A stretch of DNA of 64,000 nucleotides from Sphingobium sp. AP50 (GTDB taxonomy: Bacteria > Pseudomonadota > Alphaproteobacteria > Sphingomonadales > Sphingomonadaceae): NCBI RefSeq assembly GCF_900109095.1, contig NZ_FNYZ01000005.1, positions 124,001 to 188,000 on the forward strand, read 5' to 3'. The notes under the pieces were generated by a model, which was given only the letters and a program-made list of their open reading frames with translations, did not search any database and was not told the DNA's origin. The number at the start of each line of letters is the position of its first letter. The stretch's first letter is position 1. Of this stretch, positions 44,837-53,920 are shown piece after piece. A program made the position numbers and the translations under genes.

Positions 44837-45259
44837 ATGGCCGTTTCGCAGAATCAGTTCGACCGGATCGTCCGGGACATGCCCGGCTTCGGCAATGATC
44901 CCGCGTCAGTCCGCCGCCGGATCGAAACGATGGAGGCGTTGCTGGAGGGGCTGTTCGTCATCCCCGGCACCAAGCATCGCGTCGGCCTCGACAGCCTCGT
45001 CGGGCTGGTCCCGGTGGTAGGGGATATCGCCACGGCCGCGATGGGCGCGTGGATCGTCTGGGAAGCGCGCAACCTCGGCATGTCGAAATGGCAGATCACC
45101 CGCATGGCCGCCAATGTCGGGGTCGACACGCTGGTCGGTGCCATTCCGTTCGCTGGCGATATCTTCGACTTTCTCTACAAGTCGAACACGAAGAATCTGC
45201 GCATCATCCGCAAGCATCTCGATCGCCACCATCCCTCGACGGTGACGATCGACGCCTGA
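44837..45259 (+). CDS. DUF4112 membrane protein
   Basis: A 140-residue DUF4112 protein with FVIPGTKHRVGLDSLVGLVP..GD near residues 39-62 and two hydrophobic segments (~50-70, ~90-110). VGAIPFAGDIFDFLYKSN is the family signature. AGGAGAAG precedes the start. Function is unknown. Confidence 0.85.
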   Translation: MAVSQNQFDRIVRDMPGFGNDPASVRRRIETMEALLEGLFVIPGTKHRVGLDSLVGLVPVVGDIATAAMGAWIVWEARNLGMSKWQITRMAANVGVDTLVGAIPFAGDIFDFLYKSNTKNLRIIRKHLDRHHPSTVTIDA

Positions 45260-45295
45260 TGCGGATCATTGGCGTATCATAGAATCTATGTGAAT

Positions 45296-45365
45296 CGTCA
45301 TTGCGAGCGCAGCGAAGCAATCCACTGGCGCACCCATGGATTGCTTCGCTGCGCTCGCAATGACG
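45296..45365. repeat. Perfect long palindrome with 29-bp arms
   Basis: CGTCATTGCGAGCGCAGCGA at 45296 and its complement ending 45365 form 29-bp arms with a short loop. A degenerate copy is at 34236-34326. Confidence 0.9.
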
Positions 45366-45378
45366 AAAGGCATACAGT

Positions 45379-46197
45379 CTAGCCGGCGCTATTACCCAAC
45401 GGCTGGGTATTGGGGTCCAGATCCAGGATCAGCCCCGGCCGCTTGGTCGGATTGGCCGGCGGCGGCACCGGGCGGCGCGGGTTCAGGATATTCGGCCCCG
45501 GCGCGATCTTCACATAGGCGCTGTCGGCCGCGCCGCCCTGATGCGCGGGGCAGCGGGCGAATTCCAGCTGGCGATCCATGCACAGCCACACTTCGCTCAG
45601 CATATTGTCGCGCGTCGTCGTGACGCGCATCATGTTCGCCTTCATCCCCTTGTTCGCCCGCGCAAAAGCCTCGGCAAACTGGCCCGCGGTCAAATTCTTG
45701 CGCCGCGACAGCGTCGTCATGTCGGGATAGCGCAGCGATTCATAGAAAGCGCGCGACAGGTTGAAATAGAGTTCCGGCTTGGTCGCCATGCAGGTGCCAT
45801 GCTTGGCCCATTCATGCTGGATCAGCTGGGCCGATGGCGTAGCGCACATATTCTGGCGGATCACCGCGCGCGGCACGATATCGGTCGCGCGGCAATATTG
45901 CGGCCATTCCTTGCCATAACCGTCGGGCCACAGGCCGTGCAGCGTGAAGCCGAACTTGCCGTTGCGGCCGCCGCACTGGACGCTGTTCTTCGGCCCCTTG
46001 GCCGTCGCGCAAAATTGCGGCGACCAGCTGATCGCCAGCGTATAGCTGCCGATCGGCAAGGCGCGCTTTGGCTCCTTGTCGCTGGGCAGTTCCGGCTCGG
46101 GCCGCGCGGGCTGGCTGGGCGCGCTGCAATAGGCGGCCTGCGCCAGCGCCGTACCGGGCATGGCGGCCAGAAGGAAGGCGAAAATCAGCTTATGCAT
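45379..46197 (-). CDS. Ribonuclease T2 family protein
   Basis: A 272-residue exported RNase T2. Signal peptide MHKLIFAFLLAAMPGTALAQ. Active-site segment 1 has His87 in FTLHGLWPDG; segment 2 has Glu129, Lys132 and His133 in HEWAKHGTC. Several paired cysteines fit the family. T2 enzymes cleave RNA to 2',3'-cyclic phosphates, here probably in the periplasm for nucleotide scavenging. ATG at 46197 lies 8 bp inside the nadC end. Confidence 0.93.
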   Translation of the reverse strand: MHKLIFAFLLAAMPGTALAQAAYCSAPSQPARPEPELPSDKEPKRALPIGSYTLAISWSPQFCATAKGPKNSVQCGGRNGKFGFTLHGLWPDGYGKEWPQYCRATDIVPRAVIRQNMCATPSAQLIQHEWAKHGTCMATKPELYFNLSRAFYESLRYPDMTTLSRRKNLTAGQFAEAFARANKGMKANMMRVTTTRDNMLSEVWLCMDRQLEFARCPAHQGGAADSAYVKIAPGPNILNPRRPVPPPANPTKRPGLILDLDPNTQPLGNSAG

Positions 46198-47053
46198 AGG
46201 CAAAATCCAGTCCGATATCGGCGGCAGGGGCGGATTGGGTCAGGCGGCCGACGCTGATATAGGTGACGCCGGTTTCCGCCTTGGCGCGGATCGTCTCCAG
46301 CGTGACCCCGCCCGAACTTTCGGTCGGCACCCGCCCGCCGATCAGCGTTACGGCCCCGCGCAACGTGGGCGCATCCATATTGTCCAGCAGCAAATGCGTC
46401 GCCCCGGCGGCCAGCGCCGGTTCGATCTGGTCGACCCGGTCGACCTCCACGATGATGCGCTCCACCCCGGCGGCCACGGCGCGGCGCACCGCTTCCTCGA
46501 CCGATCCGGCGACGGCGACATGATTGTCCTTGATCATCGCCGCATCCCACAGGCCCATGCGATGATTGGTCGCCCCGCCCATGCGCGTGGCATATTTCTC
46601 AAGGCAACGCAGGCCGGGGATCGTCTTGCGCGTATCCAGCAGCGTTGCCCCCGTGCCCAGGATCGCATCGACATAAGCGCGCGTCATGGTGGCGATGCCG
46701 GTCAGATGCTGCACCGTATTGAGCGCCGATCGCTCCGCCGTCAGCATCGCCCGCGCCTTGCCCCGGATGCGCATGATGTCGGTCCCCGCCGCCACCCGAT
46801 CGCCATCCTGATGCAGCAATTCGATCTCCACATCGGGATCGAGCGCGCGAAAGAAAGCGACCGCAATCGGCAGCCCCGCCAGCGTCACCGCGTCGCGACT
46901 GTCCATCACCCCGTCGAACACCGCATCGGCCGGAATCACCGCCTCGCTGGTAACATCGCGCCCATCAGGGCCAAGATCTTCGGCAAGGGTGGCGGCGACG
47001 AAGGCGTCGAGGTCGAAACCGGGAAGATTGAAAGCGGGAAGGGAGAAAGTCAT
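46190..47053 (-). CDS. nadC: Nicotinate-nucleotide pyrophosphorylase (carboxylating)
   Basis: A 287-residue NadC making nicotinate mononucleotide from quinolinate and PRPP. Motifs: AEDLGPDGRDVTSEAVIP, ALNTVQHLTGIAT, DTRKTIPGLRCLEKYA, GG..NHRMGLWDAAMIKDNH, and ESSGGVTL. Length is normal. It overlaps RNase T2 and lies downstream of nadA on the same strand, separated by an opposite-strand toxin-antitoxin module. Confidence 0.95.
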   Translation of the reverse strand: MTFSLPAFNLPGFDLDAFVAATLAEDLGPDGRDVTSEAVIPADAVFDGVMDSRDAVTLAGLPIAVAFFRALDPDVEIELLHQDGDRVAAGTDIMRIRGKARAMLTAERSALNTVQHLTGIATMTRAYVDAILGTGATLLDTRKTIPGLRCLEKYATRMGGATNHRMGLWDAAMIKDNHVAVAGSVEEAVRRAVAAGVERIIVEVDRVDQIEPALAAGATHLLLDNMDAPTLRGAVTLIGGRVPTESSGGVTLETIRAKAETGVTYISVGRLTQSAPAADIGLDFAYA

Positions 47054-47100
47054 GGCCTCTCTCTAATCATATGTGGTCGGGTCGCAAGTCTCGATCGCAC

Positions 47101-47132
47101 TTGACTTAGTCCATGGACTTAGTCCATATACT
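47101..47132 (+). promoter_or_regulatory. Antitoxin promoter with palindromic operator
   Basis: TTGACT (47101-47106) and a -10 around CATATA/TATACT (47125-47132). Between them TGGACTTAGTCCA (47114-47126) is a perfect palindrome, and GACTTAGTCCAT occurs twice in tandem. The ATG follows 4 bp after, implying a leaderless mRNA. Confidence 0.7.
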
Positions 47133-47135
47133 TTT

Positions 47136-47387
47136 ATGACTGCGACCATCAACGTTCATGAGGCCAAGACGCATTTCTCCAAGCTCTTGGACCGCGCCCA
47201 TGCCGGTGAGGAAATCATCCTTGCCAAGGCTGGAAAGCCCTATGCCAAGCTAGTGCCGATCAATCAGGTGGGGGAGCACCCCAAACGGCGGGGCGGACAG
47301 TTTGCAGGCCTGTTCACGATCGGTGACGAGATTTTCGATCCACTGCCGGAAGACGAATTGCGCCTGTGGGAGGGGCGTGGAGATTGA
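47136..47387 (+). CDS. Phd/YefM-type antitoxin
   Basis: An 83-residue antitoxin beginning MTATINVHEAKTHFSKLLDRAHAGEEI, with the Phd/YefM DNA-binding fold and a C-terminal tail that should neutralise the toxin. It precedes the PIN-domain toxin with a 4-bp overlap. Phd-family antitoxins bind palindromes like the one immediately upstream. Confidence 0.9.
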   Translation: MTATINVHEAKTHFSKLLDRAHAGEEIILAKAGKPYAKLVPINQVGEHPKRRGGQFAGLFTIGDEIFDPLPEDELRLWEGRGD

Positions 47388-47812
47388 GGCTGCTGCTCGA
47401 CACCCACGTCCTTATCTGGTGGTGGACGGACCGAAGCCTGCTGCCCGACGCGATCGATCGCATGATCGAAAGCGGGGCAGACCAGATTTTCGTAAGCAGT
47501 GTGAATGCCTGGGAGATCGCGACCAAGGCACGGATCGGCAAATTGCCGCAACTCCTGCCTCATCTCGATCGCTATGAGGCAGCGGTTGCGGATTCGGATT
47601 TCAAGTCGCTGAACCTGACGGCCGCCCACGGACTGCGCGCCGGTGCTTATGATATGGCACATCGCGACCCGTTCGACCGGATGCTGGCGGCGCAGGCGGA
47701 ACTGGAAGGCTTGACCTTGCTGACGCGCGACCCGGCCTTCGCCGCATTTCCCTGCGAAACATTATGGCACCAGCCGCTGCTCAGCGAACAGCGGCTGGCC
47801 TATCGCGCCTGA
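47384..47812 (+). CDS. vapC: PIN-domain toxin (VapC-type)
   Basis: A 142-residue PIN ribonuclease. Acidic metal-binding residues: Asp6 (LLLDTHVL), Glu44 (NAWEIATK) and Asp95/Asp98 (HRDPFDRML). The start is probably TTG at 47384, overlapping the antitoxin stop (TTGA); GTG at 47366 is an alternative. VapC toxins cut specific tRNA or rRNA; target unknown. It ends 6 bp from the convergent nadA stop. Confidence 0.88.
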   Translation: MRLLLDTHVLIWWWTDRSLLPDAIDRMIESGADQIFVSSVNAWEIATKARIGKLPQLLPHLDRYEAAVADSDFKSLNLTAAHGLRAGAYDMAHRDPFDRMLAAQAELEGLTLLTRDPAFAAFPCETLWHQPLLSEQRLAYRA

Positions 47813-47818
47813 AGCGCT

Positions 47819-48814
47819 TTAGCGCGCCCCGACATCCCCCTGCCCCACCGTGCCGCTGGCCATTTCCAGCATCCGGTCCAGGCTCTTCTTCGCGGCGACG
47901 CGCAGCGTCTCGTCCATCTCGATGCGCGGCTGCAAATCGCGCAGCGACAGATACAGCTTTTCCATCGTGTTGAGCGCCATATAAGGGCAGATATTGCAGT
48001 TGCAGTTGCCGTCAGCCCCCGGCGCGCCGATGAAATTCTTGTCCGGCACGCTTTTCTGCATCTGGTGGATGATATGCGGCTCGGTCGCCACGATCAGCGT
48101 GTCGCCGGGCATCGTCTTGGCAAAGTCCAGGATGCCGCTGGTCGACCCGACATAATCGGCATGGTCGACGATATAGGGCGGGCATTCGGGATGCGCGGCA
48201 ATCGGTGCGTCGGGATGCACAGCCTTCAGCTTCAGCAATTCCGTCTCACTGAACGCCTCATGCACGATGCACACGCCCGGCCACAACAGCATGTCGCGGC
48301 CCAGCTTGCGCTTCAGATAGCCGCCCAGATGCTTGTCGGGGCCGAAGATGATCTTCTGATCCTTGGGGATCTGCGCCAATATCTTCTCGGCGGAAGAGGA
48401 CGTCACGATGATGTCGGACAGCGCCTTCACCTCGGCCGAACAATTGATGTAGCTGAGCGCAATATGGTCCGGGTGTGCCTCCCGGAACGCCTTGAACTGG
48501 GCGGGCGGGCAACTGTCTTCGAGCGAACAGCCCGCATCCATGTCCGGCAGCACGACGATCTTCTGCGGCGACAGGATCTTGGCGGTTTCCGCCATGAAAC
48601 GCACGCCGCAGAAAGCGATCACGTCCGCATCCGTCTCAGCCGCCTTGCGCGACAGTTCCAGACTGTCGCCGACGAAATCGGACAGGTCCTGAATCTCGGG
48701 CGACTGATAATAATGGCCCAGGATTACCGCATTGCGCTCCTTGCGCAGCCGATCAATCTCCGCCCGCAGGTCAAGCCCCTGCAAGCTGCCGCCCATGCCA
48801 CCGCGTGCATCCAC
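47819..48814 (-). CDS. nadA: Quinolinate synthase A
   Basis: A 331-residue NadA, an Fe-S enzyme condensing iminoaspartate and dihydroxyacetone phosphate to quinolinate. Motifs: LGHYYQSPEIQDLSDFVGDSL, MAETAKIL, AHPECPPYI, YVGSTSGIL and a Cys-rich segment GNCNCNICPYM supplying the cluster. GTG at 48814 has GGAGA upstream; ATG at 48796 is the alternative. nadB is not in the window. Confidence 0.95.
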   Translation of the reverse strand: MDARGGMGGSLQGLDLRAEIDRLRKERNAVILGHYYQSPEIQDLSDFVGDSLELSRKAAETDADVIAFCGVRFMAETAKILSPQKIVVLPDMDAGCSLEDSCPPAQFKAFREAHPDHIALSYINCSAEVKALSDIIVTSSSAEKILAQIPKDQKIIFGPDKHLGGYLKRKLGRDMLLWPGVCIVHEAFSETELLKLKAVHPDAPIAAHPECPPYIVDHADYVGSTSGILDFAKTMPGDTLIVATEPHIIHQMQKSVPDKNFIGAPGADGNCNCNICPYMALNTMEKLYLSLRDLQPRIEMDETLRVAAKKSLDRMLEMASGTVGQGDVGAR

Positions 48815-48880
48815 GTCGTCAGTCTCCGATTACTACCCTGCGGCGGCAGATAGTCGGGCAAGGGTCCGGGATCAAGGGAA

Positions 48881-49651
48881 TCAGGGGCGCGAAGGCCATT
48901 GTGCCTGCATTGGCCGGGCCGCGCCGGGCGTTCCGGCGGTCACGGCCTCCGTCACGACATAGCCCATGGGGCTGTAGGCGATCGCCTGCGCCACCAATTG
49001 CCCCCCGACCAGCAGCCCCAGCCCCCACCAATAGGCCGGATGCACCCGGCCCAGACGGCGCCGGTCGGCGACCATGCCCGCCACGATGAAGAAAGCCGGA
49101 AACAGCACCCCCGATATCCACCAGGCCCATGGCATCATCAGCGGCAGGGGCAGCAACCGGCCAAAGCCCGGCCCGGTAAGCCCCGCCATCGCGCCCAGCA
49201 TCAGCCGCCGGTGCCAGTCCGTCCGCCTCCGCAAGCCGATCGCCCAAAGGACCGTCCCGGCAAAGGTCGCCAGCCCCGTCAGATTGCCGAACAGAAATTC
49301 ATTCTTCGCAAAGAAGAAGGGACCACCGGTGCTGCGCAATATGGTCAGCAATATCACCGTGCCCAGGATCAGCATCGCCGGCACCCAGCCCAGCGCCAGC
49401 CAGCCCAGCCGCCGATGCAATGCCAGGGAGCCGGTCGCGACCAGCCCGGTCTGCGCCAGATAGAGGACCACCCATCCGAAGAAGACAAAGGCATGAAGAT
49501 GAAAGACCGGCGGCACCGCAAAGGTCGACCGGCCAAGCGCAAGATTGGTGGAAAATCCCGCCACCAGCACCAGCGCCATCAGGCAGGCGGTGATAAAGAA
49601 GAAACGATGCTCCCGCTCGAAGACAGTCGCCGCCTGCACCTGCGTCGCCAT
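48881..49651 (-). CDS. Multi-pass membrane protein, unknown function
   Basis: A 256-residue protein with about seven hydrophobic segments. Conserved-looking histidines occur in FHLHAFVFFGW, LHRRLG and DWHRRLML, which could suggest heme or redox contact, but no family is recognised with confidence. GGGGGG precedes the ATG at 49651. Stands alone between nadA and the DUF4230 gene. Confidence 0.7.
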   Translation of the reverse strand: MATQVQAATVFEREHRFFFITACLMALVLVAGFSTNLALGRSTFAVPPVFHLHAFVFFGWVVLYLAQTGLVATGSLALHRRLGWLALGWVPAMLILGTVILLTILRSTGGPFFFAKNEFLFGNLTGLATFAGTVLWAIGLRRRTDWHRRLMLGAMAGLTGPGFGRLLPLPLMMPWAWWISGVLFPAFFIVAGMVADRRRLGRVHPAYWWGLGLLVGGQLVAQAIAYSPMGYVVTEAVTAGTPGAARPMQAQWPSRP

Positions 49652-49726
49652 AATACCCCCCGAATTTTTGCCATGGCCGAAAATATATTTTCGGCAGGAA
49701 AGCGTCAATTCAGGCAGGATTTTCTA

Positions 49727-50437
49727 TCAGCGATACTTTTCAAGCACTTGGTTGATCGGTGTCGTCACGTCCCATCTCTCGCGACTATTATTCTTCCGCT
49801 CCGGCGGGAAGGTCACGATCACCCGCGCATCGCCAAAGCCCATGGCGGCAAGCGGCGCGCCCATGACCTTGGCCACCGCCGTGCGCCCATATTCGCGCGC
49901 CTGCGCCATGCGTTCGGGCGACCGCGCCGATGCCTCCGCCCGCGCCTGCGCATGGGCGGAAGCCTTACGGCTCAATTCCTCGCCCGCCTCCCGCGTCACG
50001 AACAACCCGCTGGTCTTTACGAGCGTGCGGCGCGCCTCATCGACATTGGGCTTGTCCGGCTTCACGTCCGGCGCGTTGACGATCAGCGTGCGCGCCTTCT
50101 CATCCCATTCCAGATCGTCGGCAGACAGGCCCGACAGGTCGATAAAATAATCGACCGAATAGGGCATCTTCACCACCTGATCGGATTTCAGCCAGCCAAA
50201 GCCGCGCACATCGCGCGCCGTACTCTGGATCGTACCGTTCAGCCGCGACACGCGCAGGTCGCTGGTCCCGCCGATCTTTTCCGCGATGATCTTCGTCACC
50301 GCCGACCCGTCATCCTCCACCGTGACGACATAGTCGCGATTATAGCGCTGCCAGCCGACCAGCATCGCCGCGCCGACGGACAGGATAAGCAACGCCGCGC
50401 CAATCGGCCCGGCATAGCGTCTCAACGCATCCGCCAT
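49727..50437 (-). CDS. DUF4230 domain protein
   Basis: A 236-residue protein with one N-terminal membrane segment (IGAALLILSVGAAMLVGW) and a DUF4230 domain (DVRGFGWLKSDQVVKMPYSVDYFIDLSGLSADDLEWDEKARTL region, ~70-130). Overlaps the upstream MBL-fold gene by 16 bp. Function is unknown; probably exposed to the periplasm. Confidence 0.8.
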   Translation of the reverse strand: MADALRRYAGPIGAALLILSVGAAMLVGWQRYNRDYVVTVEDDGSAVTKIIAEKIGGTSDLRVSRLNGTIQSTARDVRGFGWLKSDQVVKMPYSVDYFIDLSGLSADDLEWDEKARTLIVNAPDVKPDKPNVDEARRTLVKTSGLFVTREAGEELSRKASAHAQARAEASARSPERMAQAREYGRTAVAKVMGAPLAAMGFGDARVIVTFPPERKNNSRERWDVTTPINQVLEKYR

Positions 50438-51309
50438 TGCCCGTCCCCGGCCGGCGCCGCGATGCCCCGGCCATCCAGATCGATGAGATGCGCCAGCACC
50501 GATCGGCCGGCCGCCCCATAAAGGCGTGGGTCGACGCCCTTGTACATTTCGGCCACCATATCCGGAATGGCGCTCTGGCCGTTGCGCTCCAGAAAGCGGA
50601 GTATCTGCCCCTCACGCTGCTTGCGATGGCCCATCATGCCGCGCACCAGCCGCTGCGGATTGTCGATCGGCTCGCCATGCGCGGGATAATAGACCGTGTC
50701 GTCCCGCCCCAGCAGCAACTGCATCGACCGCATATAGGCGCTCATGTCGCCATCGGGCGGGGATATGACGCTGGTGGACCAGCCCATGACATGATCGCCG
50801 CTGAACAGCGCCTTTTCTTCCAGCAGCGCGAAGCACAGATGGTTGGACGTATGGCCCGGCGTCGCCACCGCCTCCAGCGTCCAGCCCGGCCCGCTGACCT
50901 GCTCGCCATCGCCCAGCACGCGATCGGGGCGATAGTCTGCATCGAACGCCGCATCGGCGCGCGGCCCGTCATCGTCCAGCGTCAGCGGCGCGCAACCGAT
51001 CACCGGCGCGCCGGTCAAGGCGCTCAGCGGCCGCGCGGCGGGGCTATGGTCGCGATGCGTATGGGTACACAGGATCGCCACCACCGGCCGCCCGCCAATC
51101 GCCGCGATCAGCGCCGCCAGATGATCGGCATCGTCCGGCCCCGGATCGATCACCGCCACTGCATCGATGCCGACGATATAGGTCTGCGTGCCCGTATAGG
51201 TGAAAGGCGACGGATTGGGCGCCAGCACGCGATGAACCAGAGGGCTGAGCGCCATCAACAGGCCGGTCGGCAGGTCGGCCGGATCGAAAGGAGGTGCCAT
51301 ATCCCCCAT
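50422..51309 (-). CDS. MBL-fold hydrolase (LACTB2-like)
   Basis: A 295-residue metallo-beta-lactamase-fold protein. Zinc motif THTHRDH near residue 85, His in TPGHTSNH and Asp in FSGDHVMGW. The C-terminal winged-helix (QREGQILRFLERNG to HLIDLDGRGIA) is as in LACTB2/BLACT_WH proteins. Such proteins include ribonucleases and thioester hydrolases; true beta-lactamase activity is unlikely. Confidence 0.88.
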   Translation of the reverse strand: MGDMAPPFDPADLPTGLLMALSPLVHRVLAPNPSPFTYTGTQTYIVGIDAVAVIDPGPDDADHLAALIAAIGGRPVVAILCTHTHRDHSPAARPLSALTGAPVIGCAPLTLDDDGPRADAAFDADYRPDRVLGDGEQVSGPGWTLEAVATPGHTSNHLCFALLEEKALFSGDHVMGWSTSVISPPDGDMSAYMRSMQLLLGRDDTVYYPAHGEPIDNPQRLVRGMMGHRKQREGQILRFLERNGQSAIPDMVAEMYKGVDPRLYGAAGRSVLAHLIDLDGRGIAAPAGDGQWRMR

Positions 51310-51518
51310 GTGCCCATTTATGGGCGGATTTCAAGGGTAGTGGGCGTTGGCGGGCGTTAGGGAGTGCTTCGCAGGGCTCGTAAAGCGAACCTCTCCATCA
51401 TCATCACCCTGAACTTGGTTCAGCATGACGGAATGAGGAAGCCGACGTTAGCGACCATTTCTTGCCTCTCCGGCGAAAGCTAGACGCTCCCGAAAGCCGC
51501 CAGATACTGTGTTCACCA

Positions 51519-51938
51519 TCAATCCGTTTTGACGCCGTTGAAGGCTGTAACAAAAAGTAAATACATCTGCCCAAACATCGCAGCTATCCAGATGTAATAT
51601 CCCGGTCCAACCGTAACGGGTAGGCGACCTATATCGGTGGAAACATCGCGCCACATCAAAGCCTGTAAGGTTGGTAAAATAAGGGCAGCGAACAGGATCA
51701 TACCTGTTCCGCCCGAAGGCCTTTTAGCGCGTAAATTTAAAATTCCTGACCAAAGGAAAGCGACATTTGCGAGCCACCCGAACTGCATGCTTGCAATACC
51801 GATCCAGCCAAACAATAGAATACCCCAACCGGGCATAATTTGGGGATTCTTTCCCCAACCGGCGGCAGGAACAGCGAGAGATAGGCACCAAAGCATAAAC
51901 GGTGCCCAAATAATCAGCTTCGTGAAGCGTTCGTTCAT
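51519..51938 (-). CDS. Small membrane protein in a lower-GC patch
   Basis: A 139-residue protein starting MNERFTKLIIWAPFMLWCL with four hydrophobic segments. ATG at 51938 has AAGG upstream. Codon and base use are visibly less GC-rich than neighbours (many AAA, TTT, ATA), which suggests transfer. No family recognised. Confidence 0.6.
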   Translation of the reverse strand: MNERFTKLIIWAPFMLWCLSLAVPAAGWGKNPQIMPGWGILLFGWIGIASMQFGWLANVAFLWSGILNLRAKRPSGGTGMILFAALILPTLQALMWRDVSTDIGRLPVTVGPGYYIWIAAMFGQMYLLFVTAFNGVKTD

Positions 51939-52222
51939 GCCTTGGCACATACAAGGCACAGATTAGAAAATCGTAACGTGATTATTACTATTGAAGGCAT
52001 GATGGAGTTACGGTCCATCGACTTCCATCAATGGCAGCTAATCGGCATGGACAAGCTGACAGCGGACTGTCCGCTAACCACCCTTCTCCGTCATTCCCGC
52101 GAACGCGGGAACCCATCTCCCGCCCTGTCAGCACGATGGAAAGACAAGAGATGGATAGCAGGGATTGGCGGTGCGAGAATGCTACGAACGCCCCCATTGG
52201 AGAAGGGGAGTGCGCGCCTACC

Positions 52223-53053
52223 TCAATCCCCCAACCAATCAGCTATAATCTCACCCTCATGCCCGTCGGGCGCCAGCGCTGCGCGCAACGCTTCCAGCAT
52301 AGGCGGCAGCGCCTGCGTGAAAGCATAAGGCGGGTTCACGATAAACAGGCCCGCGCCGTTATAGATGCCCGGCTGCTCGCTATCATAAAGCCAATGCTCC
52401 ACCAGCAGCATTTTGGGGATGCCCAGCTTGCGCAACTGCTTCTTCCAATGCCATTGCGTGGCGCCGTCTTTCAGCGGATGCCAGATTACCGTCACGCCAT
52501 GCGCCCATTTGCGGTGCGCGGCGGCTAGGGTCGCGGTGATGCGCGCGCGTTCGTCCGTCTGCTCATAGGGCGGATCGACCACCACCACGCCGCGCGCGGT
52601 GCGGGGCGGCACCATGGCCAGCCACAGCTCATAGGCGTCGCGTTCATGCACGGCCGCGCCGCTGCCTCGCATCACGCCGCGCAGGGTATAAGCGTCTTCC
52701 GGATGTTTTTCGTTGAGGATCAGCCCATCCTGCGGCCGCAAAAGCTGCGCCAGACAGCGCGGCGAGCCGGGGTAAAGCTGCGGCTCATCCCCCGCATTCA
52801 CCGCCCGCACGGCAGCGCGATAATCGTCCAGCAAGGGGTTCGTATCGGCAAAGGCCCGCAGCACGCCTCCCGTCGCCTCGCCGGTGCGTAGCGCTGCGTC
52901 GCCGCCCAGATCGTACAGCCCGCAACCGGCATGGGTGTCGATCAGGGTCAGCGCGCCCGGCTTTTGCTGCAAGGCCTGCACCAGAGCGATGAGGAGGCTG
53001 TGCTTCACGACATCGGCGCTGTTGCCGGCATGGAAGGAATGGCGATAATTCAT
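52223..53053 (-). CDS. rlmJ: 23S rRNA (adenine2030-N6)-methyltransferase
   Basis: A 276-residue RlmJ. It begins MNYRHSFHAGNSADVVKH; the catalytic motif DPPYE lies near residue 166, and YPGSPR and H.C.L-type spacing fit. RlmJ methylates A2030 of 23S rRNA on free RNA. Length is typical. Flanked on both sides by AT-richer sequence. Confidence 0.93.
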   Translation of the reverse strand: MNYRHSFHAGNSADVVKHSLLIALVQALQQKPGALTLIDTHAGCGLYDLGGDAALRTGEATGGVLRAFADTNPLLDDYRAAVRAVNAGDEPQLYPGSPRCLAQLLRPQDGLILNEKHPEDAYTLRGVMRGSGAAVHERDAYELWLAMVPPRTARGVVVVDPPYEQTDERARITATLAAAHRKWAHGVTVIWHPLKDGATQWHWKKQLRKLGIPKMLLVEHWLYDSEQPGIYNGAGLFIVNPPYAFTQALPPMLEALRAALAPDGHEGEIIADWLGD

Positions 53054-53445
53054 GGTGGTTCAAAATCCTGACGACCGGCCCTTAGACGAACTGCCGGACC
53101 TTCTGCAAAGCGAAGTTATGTCCTCGTCGCTATCGCCGGGCGCGAGGTCGCCAGAAAGCAGCCTCTCATTTTCGTCACCCAGCGACCCGCAAGGCGGCGT
53201 AGCCAACGCTGGGGTCGCAGGCAGTTACAGGATAGACTTGGATCAAGCGCAAAGCTCGACAACCTCGCGCCTCCACTTGAGATGTCGTTGAGAGACACGG
53301 GCCTCTCAACGTCCTTCGCTGGCGTGACGAGTACGACCATTCTTGGTCACTCCCCCAGATTATCTTTATCCTTGAAACCGGTCACCCATTCAGATGGTCT
53401 GCCTGACGCCAAATTACGAAATCCGGTGGCAGGCGGAGGCTGCCA
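53054..53445. other. Gene-free stretch upstream of rlmJ
   Basis: Short reading frames here lack ribosome-binding sites and family resemblance. I see only a weak inverted element, CAGCGACCC (53189) with GGGGTCGC (53213). Composition is less GC-rich than flanking genes. Confidence 0.5.
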
Positions 53446-53634
53446 TCACTTGTGCGCGAACTCTCTGAAAAGGAAAGTTGCTACAGCGATCGTCGCATAT
53501 AATGCCGCATAGCGTTCACTGTGCGGCTTTACGTCTCGATCTGCCCGTCTCGTGATGGCTAATGACCCTATAATGAAGAGAAACATCCACATCACTGCCG
53601 CCAAGAAAATCGAGTTCATCTGATCTTCGTTCAT
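53446..53634 (-). CDS. Small two-segment membrane protein
   Basis: A 62-residue protein, MNEDQMNSIFLAAVMWMFLF, with hydrophobic segments ~8-27 and ~42-58 and a charged middle. The ribosome-binding site is weak. It lies in the same lower-GC patch as 51519-51938. Possibly real; no family. Confidence 0.45.
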   Translation of the reverse strand: MNEDQMNSIFLAAVMWMFLFIIGSLAITRRADRDVKPHSERYAALYATIAVATFLFREFAHK

Positions 53635-53920
53635 ACTCGCAGGCTATCCCGGCTAGCGGAATGACTGCAAGTGGGCGATTGTTGTCGAACGATTTTTACC
53701 ACGCAGCGTCGGCTATCGCCGACCGCCTTGCCAAAGCGAGGGTCCCCAATCCCCCAAATCCCCCACCCATCTGTCCTACCCCGCCCCCCTCTGCTAGTCT
53801 CCGCCCCATGCTCGCCCTGCCCCCCACGCCACGCCAACCCTCGCAACAATATTTCCAACATCTGTTCCGAAATATCAAAACTTGCGGGACATATGCGAAG
53901 TTAAGCGCGGGATTTCCAAC

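Noticed and set aside
50422..51309. Beta-lactamase as target of the BlaI/BlaR1 pair
   Set aside because: It is an LACTB2-like MBL-fold protein with a winged-helix tail, 31 kb away and without a matching operator seen upstream.
51988..52197. Leftward 69-residue reading frame
   Set aside because: It reads through a palindromic repeat (TCCCGCGAACGCGGGA) and has no supporting features.
53116..53340. Leftward 74-residue reading frame
   Set aside because: No ribosome-binding site, no domain, and composition typical of translated intergenic DNA.
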